Translations under genes and position numbers: made by a program | Shown here: piece after piece, positions 18,233 to 26,756 of the stretch | How positions within the stretch are numbered: position 1 is the first letter of the stretch | Layout: each line of letters begins with the position of its first letter | Assembly (NCBI GenBank): GCA_036397065.1 | Contig: DASWJP010000099.1 | Coordinates: 1-64,000, forward strand | Source of the DNA: JAJFGI01 sp036397065 | GTDB lineage: Bacteria > Pseudomonadota > Alphaproteobacteria > Kiloniellales > J153 | Direction: 5' to 3' | DNA length: 64,000 bases | Notes under the pieces: generated by a model | Told to the model about the DNA's origin: nothing | What the model saw: only the letters and a program-made list of their open reading frames with translations | Database searches by the model: none

Positions 18233-19618
18233 ATGAGCGGTTTCATGACCGAGAGCGAAGCAATCGCCGAGATTGCGCGGCTCGATCTCAAACGGATCGA
18301 ATGCGCCGTATCCGACTTCACCAGCATCCCGCGCGGCAAGATTCTGGGCACCGATCTGTTCCTGTCGCGCCGCGAGGTGCGCATGGCGTCGTTCCTGGTC
18401 GGTATTACCGTGACCTGCAACGAGCCGGACCGGATGTATACCCACTTCGTGCCGCGCACCATGCCGGACATCCGCTATGTCCCGGATTGGCGGACCTTCG
18501 CCGTCGACCCCCTCGCCCAGGTGCCGACCGGCACCGTGCTGTGCGATGCCACGGGTTCGTTCGACTCTCCCCTTGGCGAGACAATGGACTGCGCGGGCCT
18601 GTTGCCCAGGACCATATTGAAACGCATTCTGCAGCGCCTTTCGGACGCGGGATATACGTCGCGCGTCGCACCCGAGCTTGAGTTCGCCTTGGTCGCCGTC
18701 ACGGACCATGGGCCTTCGAGAACCTTGCGGCCGGCGCCCGGCCGCGCGGGCAAACTCGCGCACGAAGAACCCACCGCCGAATCGCTTTCCCTGGAGGCGG
18801 CGCATGGCCAGGCGCCCTATTTCGATGCGATGTGGGCGGCGTGCGAGCAGTTGCGCATTCCCATCACCGGCTTTGCCCACGAGGCAACGGCCGGACAGTA
18901 CGAAGTCAATTTCGCCCCCGGCGAGCCGCTGGCCCAGGCAGATGCGGTGTTCCGCTTCAAGAACCTGGCGCGCGAGCTGGGCCGCCGGCATGGCTTCACG
19001 GCGACCTTCCTGGCCAAGCCGTATCCGAATGATACGGGCTCCGGCATGCATTGGCATCTGAGCCTGCAGGACAAGGCCGGCAACAATCCGTTTGCCACCA
19101 AGAAAGGACAGCCCTCCGATGCGATGCGTCATTTCATCGGTGGCTGGCAGCGGAGCATTCGCGGGGCGGCGGCGATTTATGCGCCGTATGCCAATTCCTA
19201 TTTCCGTTTTCTCGACCCCGATGCGTCGCCGTCCAGCGCCGATTGGAGCGGCGACAACCGCGCCGTGGCTTTCCGCATACCGGACAGCGATGCGGCCAAC
19301 CTCCGGCTGGAAAACCGGCTGCCCGGCGCTGATATCAATCCCTATCTGCTCCTGGCCGTTATGCTGGGCGCGGGGTTGGAGGGCCTGCGCCAAGGCTTGG
19401 ACCCGACCGAGCCCATCGTTGGCCTTCCCGGCAAGGGAACCGGTCCGAAACTTCCCATGTCCTTGCCGGAAGCGCTCGATGCCTTGGAGACATGCCCGAT
19501 CCTCGCGTCCGTTCTCGGACAGCCGTTCATCGATCTCTACGGCATGGTGAAGCGCGCCGAGGTCATCGAGCAGGAGGATCCGGCCTTTACCCTGCGCACT
19601 CTGCTAACGCGGGCATGA
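18233..19618 (+). CDS. glutamine synthetase family protein (GlnA3/PuuA-type)
   Basis: About 461 residues with the glutamine synthetase fold: N-terminal beta-grasp domain (about 1-110), then catalytic domain with PELEFAL, NFAPGEPLAQAD, GSGMHWHLSL and RLENRLPGADINPYL. Many members of this shorter group ligate glutamate to amines, for example gamma-glutamylputrescine synthetase PuuA, rather than ammonia. No Pu or nitrogen operon is next to it, but a polyamine transporter lies about 7 kb away. ATG at 18245 is an alternative start. It converges on dusA with only ten bases between stops. Confidence 0.85.
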   Translation: MSGFMTESEAIAEIARLDLKRIECAVSDFTSIPRGKILGTDLFLSRREVRMASFLVGITVTCNEPDRMYTHFVPRTMPDIRYVPDWRTFAVDPLAQVPTGTVLCDATGSFDSPLGETMDCAGLLPRTILKRILQRLSDAGYTSRVAPELEFALVAVTDHGPSRTLRPAPGRAGKLAHEEPTAESLSLEAAHGQAPYFDAMWAACEQLRIPITGFAHEATAGQYEVNFAPGEPLAQADAVFRFKNLARELGRRHGFTATFLAKPYPNDTGSGMHWHLSLQDKAGNNPFATKKGQPSDAMRHFIGGWQRSIRGAAAIYAPYANSYFRFLDPDASPSSADWSGDNRAVAFRIPDSDAANLRLENRLPGADINPYLLLAVMLGAGLEGLRQGLDPTEPIVGLPGKGTGPKLPMSLPEALDALETCPILASVLGQPFIDLYGMVKRAEVIEQEDPAFTLRTLLTRA

Positions 19619-19628
19619 CGGTTCGAGC

Positions 19629-20690
19629 CTAGGCGGCATCCTGCAGGCCACCGGCGGCGCGCACCTCGTCCAATGCCCGGAGGATCACCTCCGGCCCGGC
19701 GTTGGGGAGGCGTGCGGTTTCGCTCAAGGTGCGCCGCCAGGCCCGCGCCCCCGGCAGACCGTTAAACAGGCCGAGGATGTGCCGTGTGATGCGGATCGGC
19801 GGCACCCCGGCGGCGTGTTGCGCCGTCAGGTAGGGGAGCAGGCCCTCGGCCACCGCCTCGCGGCTGGGCACCGGCTGGGTCGCGCCGAAGAACCGGCGGT
19901 CGACCTCGGCCAGGAAATACGGGTTTTCATAGGCGGCGCGGCCGATCATGACGCCATCGACCCGGCTCAGGTGATGCGCCGCCGCGTCCAGATCGGTGAT
20001 GCCGCCGTTGATGACGATCTCCAGGTCCGGCAAGGCGTCCTTCAGCCGATAGACCATCTCGTAGCGCAGGGGCGGCACCTCCCGGTTCTGGCGCGGGCTC
20101 AGGCCCTTCAGCCACGCCTTGCGGGCATGGACGATCAGGCTGGCGCACCCGGCACCGGCGACACGGACGGCAAAATCGTGCAGTTCGACAAAGGATTCGC
20201 GGTCGTCGATACCGATGCGGCATTTCACCGTCACCGGCAATGGCGCCGCCTGGTGCATGGCCGCGACGCAGGCGGCGACCAGCGCCGGCTCCGCCATCAA
20301 ACAGGCGCCAAAGCGGGCGTTTTGCACCCGGTCGCTGGGGCAGCCGGCATTCAGGTTGATCTCGTCATAGCCGCGCGCGGCGGCAATGCGGGCACAGTCG
20401 GCCAACGCCGCCGGATCGGCACCGCCCACCTGCAGAGCCACCGGATGCTCGGCCGGATCGAAGTCCAGCAGATCGGCGCGCCGGCCGCGGACGATGGCAC
20501 CGGTGGGGATCATCTCGCTGTACAGCAGGGCGCGGCGGCTGATCAGGCGCAGGAACACCCGGTCGTGCCGGTCCGTGCGCTCCATCATGGGGGCGATGCA
20601 GACCCGGCGGCTCAAGCCGGCCGACTCCGCCGGCTTGCCGCCCCGGCCGGTCATCGCCGGTTTCGCTCTGCCCATTTCTTCCAACTGCAT
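19629..20690 (-). CDS. dusA: tRNA-dihydrouridine synthase A
   Basis: 353 residues, an FMN-dependent TIM-barrel enzyme. It has VCIAPMMERTDRHDR at the start, ALQVGGADP, the catalytic-Cys motif INLNAGCPSDRVQ, KCRIGIDD and the FMN phosphate site INGGITDLDAA, with HARKAWLKGLSPRQN, a DusA hallmark. It reduces uridines in the tRNA D-loop, mainly positions 20/20a. A GGAGG 8 bases upstream supports the ATG at 20690. It is convergent with the glutamine synthetase gene. Confidence 0.93.
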   Translation of the reverse strand: MQLEEMGRAKPAMTGRGGKPAESAGLSRRVCIAPMMERTDRHDRVFLRLISRRALLYSEMIPTGAIVRGRRADLLDFDPAEHPVALQVGGADPAALADCARIAAARGYDEINLNAGCPSDRVQNARFGACLMAEPALVAACVAAMHQAAPLPVTVKCRIGIDDRESFVELHDFAVRVAGAGCASLIVHARKAWLKGLSPRQNREVPPLRYEMVYRLKDALPDLEIVINGGITDLDAAAHHLSRVDGVMIGRAAYENPYFLAEVDRRFFGATQPVPSREAVAEGLLPYLTAQHAAGVPPIRITRHILGLFNGLPGARAWRRTLSETARLPNAGPEVILRALDEVRAAGGLQDAA

Positions 20691-20838
20691 CCGCCAAGCC
20701 TCCGGACCCTAAGGTCTTGTGCCACCACGTCCAATACCCCTTCGCCCGGCAAATTGCCAGGTCCGAGACGGATAGGGTTAAGCAATCGGAAACACCCCTG
20801 GGGCAATAATCGGCAACAACAACCTTAGGTAGATAATC

Positions 20839-22293
20839 GTGCCTGCATTGCTAGCATCTGCATCGCGCCTTGACCAATCCGCCGATCCGGCCGCCGAAGC
20901 GACGCCAACCAGGCCGCGGGTCCTTCTGGTCGAGGATAGCGAAGATCTGGCGTGGGTCTATCGCCGCTATCTGCGGGACGAATCGATCACCTTGGAGCAC
21001 GCCCCCACGGGTGCCGAAGCGATGGCCGCCCTCGATGCCGGCCCGCCCGCCGCGGTTCTCTTGGATCTCAACCTGCCGGATATGGGGGGATTGCAGATCC
21101 TGCAGCGGATCGTCGACACCGGCATGCCCACCTCCGTCCTGGTCATCACCGGGCAGGGCGATGTGGACACCGCCGTGTCGGCCATGCGCGCCGGCGCCTA
21201 CGATTTCATGAACAAGCCGGTGCCGCAGGAGCGGCTGCTCATCACCTTGCGCAATGCCATCGAACGGCAGCGGCTGTCGCATCTGGTCGAGAGTTATCGC
21301 CGCGATTTCGCCCGCGACCGGTTCCAGGGGCTCATCGGCGCGTCCCTGCCCATGCAGGCGGTCTATCGAATCATCGAAAGTGCCGCCAGCAGCACCGCCA
21401 CGGTCTTCATCACCGGTGAGAGCGGCACGGGAAAGGAGGTGTGCGCCCAGGCCATCCACGCCTGTTCGCCGCGCCGGGACAAACCATTCATCGTCCTCAA
21501 TTGCAGTGCCATCCCGCGCGAGTTGATGGAAAGCGAGATCTTCGGCCACGTGAAGGGTGCCTTCACCGGCGCCGTGCAGGCGCGGTTGGGCGCCGCCCGG
21601 GCGGCCGATGGCGGCACCCTGTTTCTCGACGAAGTGTGCGAGATGGATATCGGCCTGCAGGCCAAGCTGCTGCGCTTCGCCCAGTCGGCCACCATCAACC
21701 CAGTCGGCGCGGACAAGACCGAGCGGGTCGATGTGCGTCTGATCTGCGCCAGCAACCGCGATCCCTTGCAGGCCGTTGAAGCCGGCCAGTTCCGCGAGGA
21801 CTTATACTACCGTCTGCACGTGATCCCGGTATCCTTGCCGCCCTTGCGCGAGCGGGACGATGACGTGCTGCTTCTAGCCCACCATTTCCTGACCGCCTAC
21901 GCCCAAGAGGAAGGCAAGGCCTTTGCCTCATTCGAACCGGCCGTGGCGGCGGCGATACTGGCCGATCGATGGCCGGGCAACGTGCGCCAGTTGCAGAATG
22001 TGCTGCGCAACATCGTTGTCCTCCACACCGGGACCGAGGTGCGGGTGAGCATGTTGCCACCGCACCTGACCGCCCACGTGGTCACCCAGCTTTCCCGGCC
22101 CGAGAACGCCAATCGGCAGGCACCCATCGGCCCGCCGGCGATTCGCCCCCTTTGGCAGACCGAGCGGGATCTCATCGAGGATGCCATTGCCCGGTGCGGC
22201 GGCAACATCGACAAGGCAGCGGCACAGCTGCACATCAATCCCTCGACCATCTACCGCAAACGCACGGCGTGGGCGCGCCGCACCGGGTCCTGA
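20839..22293 (+). CDS. sigma-54-dependent response regulator, LuxO-like
   Basis: 484 residues, GTG start. Receiver domain about 27-140 with phospho-acceptor Asp76 (LLDLNLPD); AAA+ sigma-54 domain about 165-400 with Walker A GESGTGKE (193-200), GAFTGA (240-245) and Walker B GGTLFLDE (258-265); C-terminal Fis-type helix-turn-helix with NIDKAAAQLHINPSTIYRK. Segments LDEVCEMD, REDLYYRLHVIP, NVRQLQNVLRNIVVL and the final STIYRK closely follow LuxO of Vibrio quorum sensing. No LuxU phosphotransfer protein or hybrid kinase lies nearby, so the input is unknown. Family and domains are certain; LuxO-type signalling is inference. Confidence 0.88.
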   Translation: MPALLASASRLDQSADPAAEATPTRPRVLLVEDSEDLAWVYRRYLRDESITLEHAPTGAEAMAALDAGPPAAVLLDLNLPDMGGLQILQRIVDTGMPTSVLVITGQGDVDTAVSAMRAGAYDFMNKPVPQERLLITLRNAIERQRLSHLVESYRRDFARDRFQGLIGASLPMQAVYRIIESAASSTATVFITGESGTGKEVCAQAIHACSPRRDKPFIVLNCSAIPRELMESEIFGHVKGAFTGAVQARLGAARAADGGTLFLDEVCEMDIGLQAKLLRFAQSATINPVGADKTERVDVRLICASNRDPLQAVEAGQFREDLYYRLHVIPVSLPPLRERDDDVLLLAHHFLTAYAQEEGKAFASFEPAVAAAILADRWPGNVRQLQNVLRNIVVLHTGTEVRVSMLPPHLTAHVVTQLSRPENANRQAPIGPPAIRPLWQTERDLIEDAIARCGGNIDKAAAQLHINPSTIYRKRTAWARRTGS

Positions 22294-22400
22294 CCCGCCG
22301 GCCGCGGAACGCCTAACCCCTATTGCCGCCGCCGCGGGGTAAGGCTAGGTTTGCCGCCCTCGGGGCCAGCGAGCCGAAAAACGGGTGGGCAGGAGCGGCA

Positions 22401-23153
22401 ATGATCAAAGCGGTTACCTTCGACCTTTGGGACACGATGGTGCACGACGATTCGGACGAGCGCGTCCGCGCCGCCCGGGGTCTGCGATCCAAGAAGCAGG
22501 AGCGCCGCCATCTCGTGTGGCAGGCTTTAAGCGCCATTCAGCCCATCGACCGGGAGAAGGTCGAGCTGGCCTACGACGTCGCCGATGCCGCCTTCAATCA
22601 TGTCTGGCATGATCAGCACATCACCTGGACCATTGGCGAGCGCTTGCGTGTGGTCCTGAAAGGACTTGGACGCACGATACCGGACGCCGCGTTCGCCAAA
22701 GTGGTGAAGGCGCACGAGGAAATGGAGGTGGAGATTCCACCGGATGCGATCGAGGGCATCGCGCATGCGTTGGCGGACCTGGCCAACCGCTACAAGCTGT
22801 GCGTCATCTCCGATGCGATCGTCACGCCGGGGCGCGGCCTGCGCGCCCTGCTGCGCCTGCATGATCTGGAGCGGTATTTCTCCGGCTTCGCCTTTTCCGA
22901 CGAAGTCGGCCACTCCAAGCCGCACCGCTCCATGTTCGATTCGGCGGCCAGCCAGCTTGGAGTCTCCCTCTCTGAAATGGTGCACGTGGGCGACCGCGAC
23001 CACAACGACGTCAAAGGACCGCAGGCCCTGGGCATGAAGGCGGTGCTCTTTATCGCTACCCGCGACCGGGACAAGGACAAGACGACGGCGGATGCCATCT
23101 GCGCCCGCCACAAGGAACTGCCGAAAGTCATCGACCGCCTGGCCAAGGCCTAG
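22401..23153 (+). CDS. HAD-superfamily hydrolase (haloacid dehalogenase-like)
   Basis: A 250-residue HAD phosphatase fold from the ATG at 22401, which has AGGAG five bases upstream. Motif I is TFDLWDTM, so the second aspartate expected of phosphatases is replaced (D-x-W-D-T pattern is found in several HAD subgroups). A helical cap follows (about 45-125), then CVISDAI (motif II), HSKPHRSMF (motif III lysine) and VHVGDRDHNDVKGPQALG (motif IV). Substrate unknown. It leads a short same-strand run with the amidotransferase and HD genes, 25 bases apart. Confidence 0.8.
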   Translation: MIKAVTFDLWDTMVHDDSDERVRAARGLRSKKQERRHLVWQALSAIQPIDREKVELAYDVADAAFNHVWHDQHITWTIGERLRVVLKGLGRTIPDAAFAKVVKAHEEMEVEIPPDAIEGIAHALADLANRYKLCVISDAIVTPGRGLRALLRLHDLERYFSGFAFSDEVGHSKPHRSMFDSAASQLGVSLSEMVHVGDRDHNDVKGPQALGMKAVLFIATRDRDKDKTTADAICARHKELPKVIDRLAKA

Positions 23154-23178
23154 CGGCGCCAACGGAGTTAACGACTCG

Positions 23179-24036
23179 ATGGCCAATCATCCGCGTTTCA
23201 TCGTCGTCGACGGCTATGCGCGCGCCGGCCGCGAGGATCTCGCCGCCGGCGGCGCCAGCACGGCCGGCGATCTGTATGCCCGCATGCTTGAGGCCTGCGC
23301 GCCCGGATGCCACGTGGATATCTTGTACCCCGCCGACCCGGGATCGAGCCTGCCGAAAGGCGCCGCCATCGCCCAATACGACGGCATTGCCTGGACCGGC
23401 TCCAGCCTGACGGTCTATGCCGACGATCCAAAGGTCACGCCGCAGATCGAATTCGCCAAGGCCGCCTTCGCCAACAAGGTTCCCTCTTTCGGCAGTTGCT
23501 GGGCGGCGCAGATCGCCGTGATGGCGACCGGCGGCCGCTGCGCCGCCAATCCGAAGGGCCGCGAGATGGGCATTGCCCGCAAGATCGCGTTGACCCCGGA
23601 AGGTCGGGCGCATCCACTGTATTTCGGCAAGAAGGCGGTGTTCGACGCCTTCATCAGCCACGACGACGAGGTCACGCACCTGCCCCCCGGCGGCCTGATG
23701 CTGGCCAGCAACGGGCATACCCACGTGCAATCGGTGGCGGTCACCCATCAAGGGGGCATCTTCTGGGGCCTGCAATACCATCCCGAGTACGATCTGCACG
23801 AGCTGGCCCGCCTCTGCTACTGCCGCAAGCAAAAGCTGGTCGACAAGGGCTTCTTCCGCGACTTGGACGAGGCGCAGAAGTTTGTCGATCAGCTCGAGGC
23901 TCTGCACCAGGATCCCAGCCGCAAGGATATTGCGTGGCTGCTGGGCATCGACGAGGACGTGATGAACGAGGACATCCGCCGCGCCGAGACCCGCAATTGG
24001 ATCGACCACCTGGTGCTGCCCAACATGCGCCACTAG
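23179..24036 (+). CDS. class I glutamine amidotransferase-like protein
   Basis: From the ATG at 23179 (GGAG upstream) the product has 285 residues. It holds the GATase class I nucleophile elbow FGSCWAAQ (Cys107) and the His-Glu part of the triad in GLQYHPEYD. Residues past 200 form a helical extension. It resembles stand-alone GMP-synthase-type glutaminase domains that donate ammonia to a partner, but no synthetase is adjacent. Partner and product are unknown. Confidence 0.82.
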   Translation: MANHPRFIVVDGYARAGREDLAAGGASTAGDLYARMLEACAPGCHVDILYPADPGSSLPKGAAIAQYDGIAWTGSSLTVYADDPKVTPQIEFAKAAFANKVPSFGSCWAAQIAVMATGGRCAANPKGREMGIARKIALTPEGRAHPLYFGKKAVFDAFISHDDEVTHLPPGGLMLASNGHTHVQSVAVTHQGGIFWGLQYHPEYDLHELARLCYCRKQKLVDKGFFRDLDEAQKFVDQLEALHQDPSRKDIAWLLGIDEDVMNEDIRRAETRNWIDHLVLPNMRH

Positions 24037-24040
24037 GGCC

Positions 24041-24643
24041 ATGTGCGCGGCCCCCGCGGCGCGCGCCTGGCAGCGCATGCTCAGCGGCCGGCGGCTCGAC
24101 CTGCTCGATCCGTCGCCGCTGGACGTGGAGATCGAGGATATCGCCCACGGCCTGTCCCGTGTCGCCCGCTGGAACGGTCAGACCTCGGGCGACTGCGCCT
24201 TCAGCGTCGCCCAGCATTGCCTTTTGGTCGAGCGGGTGGTGGCCCGCCTGGCGCCGGACAGTCAACGCCGCTGGCGCCTGGCGGCGCTGTTGCATGACGC
24301 GCCGGAATACGTCATCGGCGATCTGATCAGCCCGTTCAAGGCCGCCGTCGGCTTGGACTACAAGGCCCTGGAACGGGCGTTGCTGCGGGCCATCCACGTG
24401 CGCTTCGGCTTGCCGGCCGAGCTGCCGGAGAAAACCACTGCCCTGATCAAGCGCGCCGACCGGATCGCCGCCTACCTGGAGGCAACCCAGCTCGCCGGCT
24501 TCGAGGAGGCCGTCGCCAAACGGGTGTTCGGGCGGCCGCGCCGGCTGGAGCCGATGCGCCTGCGCCCGGTGCCCGCGGCGGAGGCAAAGGCGCGCTACCT
24601 GGCCCGTTTTTTCGCCCTGGGCGGCGACAGGAAAACGCCGTAA
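24041..24643 (+). CDS. HD-domain phosphohydrolase (YfbR-like)
   Basis: 200 residues with the metal-binding HD pattern: VAQHCLLV, then ALLHDAPEYVIGDLISPFK, and a later conserved KRADRIAAYLEATQ with the distal Asp. This matches small HD nucleotidases such as YfbR, which act on deoxynucleoside monophosphates. The start is four bases after the amidotransferase stop, suggesting the same transcript; ATG at 24077 is an alternative. Nucleotide substrate is likely but not proven. Confidence 0.78.
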   Translation: MCAAPAARAWQRMLSGRRLDLLDPSPLDVEIEDIAHGLSRVARWNGQTSGDCAFSVAQHCLLVERVVARLAPDSQRRWRLAALLHDAPEYVIGDLISPFKAAVGLDYKALERALLRAIHVRFGLPAELPEKTTALIKRADRIAAYLEATQLAGFEEAVAKRVFGRPRRLEPMRLRPVPAAEAKARYLARFFALGGDRKTP

Positions 24644-24684
24644 AACACCGGTACGCGTTGCATCGTAAACCCGTTCGAACATTC

Positions 24685-25452
24685 ATGCCGTCCGTAAAAC
24701 CCCTCGACTCAGCGCAGATCGAATCCTTCCACCGGGACGGCTTTGTCGCCGCACCGGGATTTTTCGGCGCCGAAGATATGCGGCGCATCACCGGCTGGAC
24801 CGATGAGATCATCGCGTGGCCGGAAGCACCGGGGCGGCACATGGTCTATCACGAGGACAGTCTGACCCATCCGGGAACGCGCGTGGTTCAGCGTATTGAG
24901 GATGTGACACCGTTCCACGGCGGATTCCGCGGACTGTTTTCCCACGGCCGCATGGCGGATGCGGTCGCCGCCCTGTTGGGCGAACCGGCCGTTCTGTTCA
25001 AGGACAAGATCAATCTGAAACTGCCCGGCGGCGACGGCTTCAAGGCGCACCAGGATGCCCAGGCCGGATGGAATGTTTACGCCAAGTATTACATCACCGC
25101 CCTGGTTTCGATCGATGCCGCAACCGCCGAGAACGGCTGTCTGGAAATGGCCGCCGGTTGGCACCGCCAGGGCCTAGTGGGCAACGAATGGACACCCCTG
25201 GGCGAAGGCGAGACCGCCGGCATGGAATTCGTCTCCTATCCGACGGCGCCCGGCGATGCGATGTTTTTCGATTCCTTTACCCCGCACCGCTCAGGGCCAA
25301 ATTTGACCGATACGGCGCGGCGGGTCCTGTACGCCACTTACAACCGGGCCGCGGAGGGCGACCACCGGGTCCGCTATTTCGCCGACAAGCGGAAAAACTT
25401 CCCGCCGGATATCGAACGCGACCCGAACAAGACCTACGTCTTTAGAGTCTGA
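24685..25452 (+). CDS. phytanoyl-CoA dioxygenase family (Fe(II)/2-oxoglutarate) protein
   Basis: 255 residues from the ATG at 24685. The jelly-roll core has the Fe(II) ligands: FKAHQDAQAGW supplies His and Asp, FTPHRSGPN the distal His, followed by an Arg-rich strand for 2-oxoglutarate. The stretch LFKDKINLKLPGGDGFKAHQD resembles phosphonate and lipid hydroxylases such as PhnY. It ends 30 bases before the hopanoid gene hpnB on the same strand, so it might belong to that transcript and hydroxylate a hopanoid or polyol; this is speculation. Nine extra N-terminal codons are possible. Confidence 0.78.
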   Translation: MPSVKPLDSAQIESFHRDGFVAAPGFFGAEDMRRITGWTDEIIAWPEAPGRHMVYHEDSLTHPGTRVVQRIEDVTPFHGGFRGLFSHGRMADAVAALLGEPAVLFKDKINLKLPGGDGFKAHQDAQAGWNVYAKYYITALVSIDAATAENGCLEMAAGWHRQGLVGNEWTPLGEGETAGMEFVSYPTAPGDAMFFDSFTPHRSGPNLTDTARRVLYATYNRAAEGDHRVRYFADKRKNFPPDIERDPNKTYVFRV

Positions 25453-25482
25453 CGCCGCGCCTTGCCGCTGGACGGCAGTCGC

Positions 25483-26706
25483 ATGCTTGGTGCATACCGC
25501 CCCATGGCATTCTTCCTGACCGGCATCGGCGTTCTGTCGCTGGCCATCTGGCTGTACCTGATTGCCTTGCGCGGCGGCTACTGGCGCGCGAGCGAGCGGC
25601 TTGAGTCCAACTCTGCCGCACCGTCCACCTGGCCGGCGGTGGCAGCCATCGTCCCGGCCCGCGACGAGGTGGCGGTGATCGGCCCGGCCATCGCCTCGCT
25701 GTTGGCGCAGACCTATCCAGGCCGGCTCACCGTCCTTCTGGTCGACGACCACAGCCGCGACGGTACCGCGCGTGCGGCCATGGACGCGGCCAGGGCGGCC
25801 GGGCGGGCGGAGGCGTTCCATGTGGTGCAGGCCCGGGCGCTGCCCGCCGGTTGGACCGGCAAGCTGTGGGCCCTGGCGGAAGGGGCGCGCCATGCCAAGA
25901 CCCACCTGGATAACGCCGAGTTCCTGTGGCTCAGCGACGCCGACATCGCCCACGACCCGGAGAACCTGCGCCGCCTGGTGGTCCAGGCCACGGCCCAGCG
26001 CCTCGATCTGGTCTCGCTGATGGTCGCTCTCTCCTGTGGCGGCGTGTGGGAGCGTTTGCTGATCCCGCCCTTCGTCTATTTCTTTCAGATGCTCTATCCC
26101 TTTGCTTGGTCCAACGATCCGCGCCGGCGCACCGCCGCGGCGGCCGGTGGTTGCGTTCTGGTGCGCCGCATCATTCTGGAGCGCGCCGGTGGCTTCGCCG
26201 CCATCAAGAGCGAGCTGATCGACGACTGCGCCCTGGCCCGGCTGATCAAGCATGGGCCGCCGCCGGGCGGGCGCATCTGGATCGGCCTGGCCACCACGGC
26301 GCGCAGCATCCGGCCCTATCAGGGTCTGGGCGAGATTTGGCGCATGGTGGCGCGCAGCGCCTATACGCAACTGCGCCATTCGCCGGTGCTGCTGGCCGGT
26401 ACGCTGCTGTCCATGACCCTGACCTTCCTGACCCCTCCGGCGCTGGTGCTCAGCACGCCGTGGCACGGCAACGCAGCGGCCCTAGCCGCTGGGCTGGCGG
26501 CCTGGGCGCTGATGACCGTCTCCGCCTGGCCGACGTTCGCCCTGTACCGCCAACCGCCGTGGCTGGCCGTGCTGTTGCCCGTGGCCGCCGTCTTCTACAG
26601 TGCCATGACCTTCGATTCGGCCCTGCGCCACTGGCGCGGCCGGGGCGGCACATGGAAAGGCCGGGTGCAGGGCGCCGCGGTGGAAGACCAACGGCCCGGA
26701 CAGTAG
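25483..26706 (+). CDS. hpnB: hopanoid biosynthesis glycosyltransferase HpnB
   Basis: 407 residues. An N-terminal TM helix (AFFLTGIGVLSLAIWLYLIAL) leads to a GT2 domain: AIVPARDEVAVIGPAIASLLAQ, VDDHSRDGTA, and LWLSDADIAHDPE, the nucleotide-sugar motif, then helical C-terminal segments anchoring it in the membrane. HpnB is the hopanoid-associated glycosyltransferase. It leads the hpnB-C-D-E run. Starts at 25462 (TTG) and 25504 are also possible. Its stop is duplicated in a 15-base tandem repeat. Confidence 0.9.
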   Translation: MLGAYRPMAFFLTGIGVLSLAIWLYLIALRGGYWRASERLESNSAAPSTWPAVAAIVPARDEVAVIGPAIASLLAQTYPGRLTVLLVDDHSRDGTARAAMDAARAAGRAEAFHVVQARALPAGWTGKLWALAEGARHAKTHLDNAEFLWLSDADIAHDPENLRRLVVQATAQRLDLVSLMVALSCGGVWERLLIPPFVYFFQMLYPFAWSNDPRRRTAAAAGGCVLVRRIILERAGGFAAIKSELIDDCALARLIKHGPPPGGRIWIGLATTARSIRPYQGLGEIWRMVARSAYTQLRHSPVLLAGTLLSMTLTFLTPPALVLSTPWHGNAAALAAGLAAWALMTVSAWPTFALYRQPPWLAVLLPVAAVFYSAMTFDSALRHWRGRGGTWKGRVQGAAVEDQRPGQ

Positions 26707-26732
26707 ACTTGGGCGCGGTAGACTTGGGCGCG
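26703..26732. repeat. 15-base tandem duplication at the hpnB/hpnC junction
   Basis: Two perfect head-to-tail copies of GTAGACTTGGGCGCG lie at 26703-26717 and 26718-26732. The first copy includes the hpnB stop codon TAG (26704-26706). The second lies in the spacer before hpnC. It looks like a recent slippage event and adds 15 bases between the genes. Confidence 0.9.
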
Positions 26733-26756
26733 CGGGAATCGGGGACCAGGGGGACG

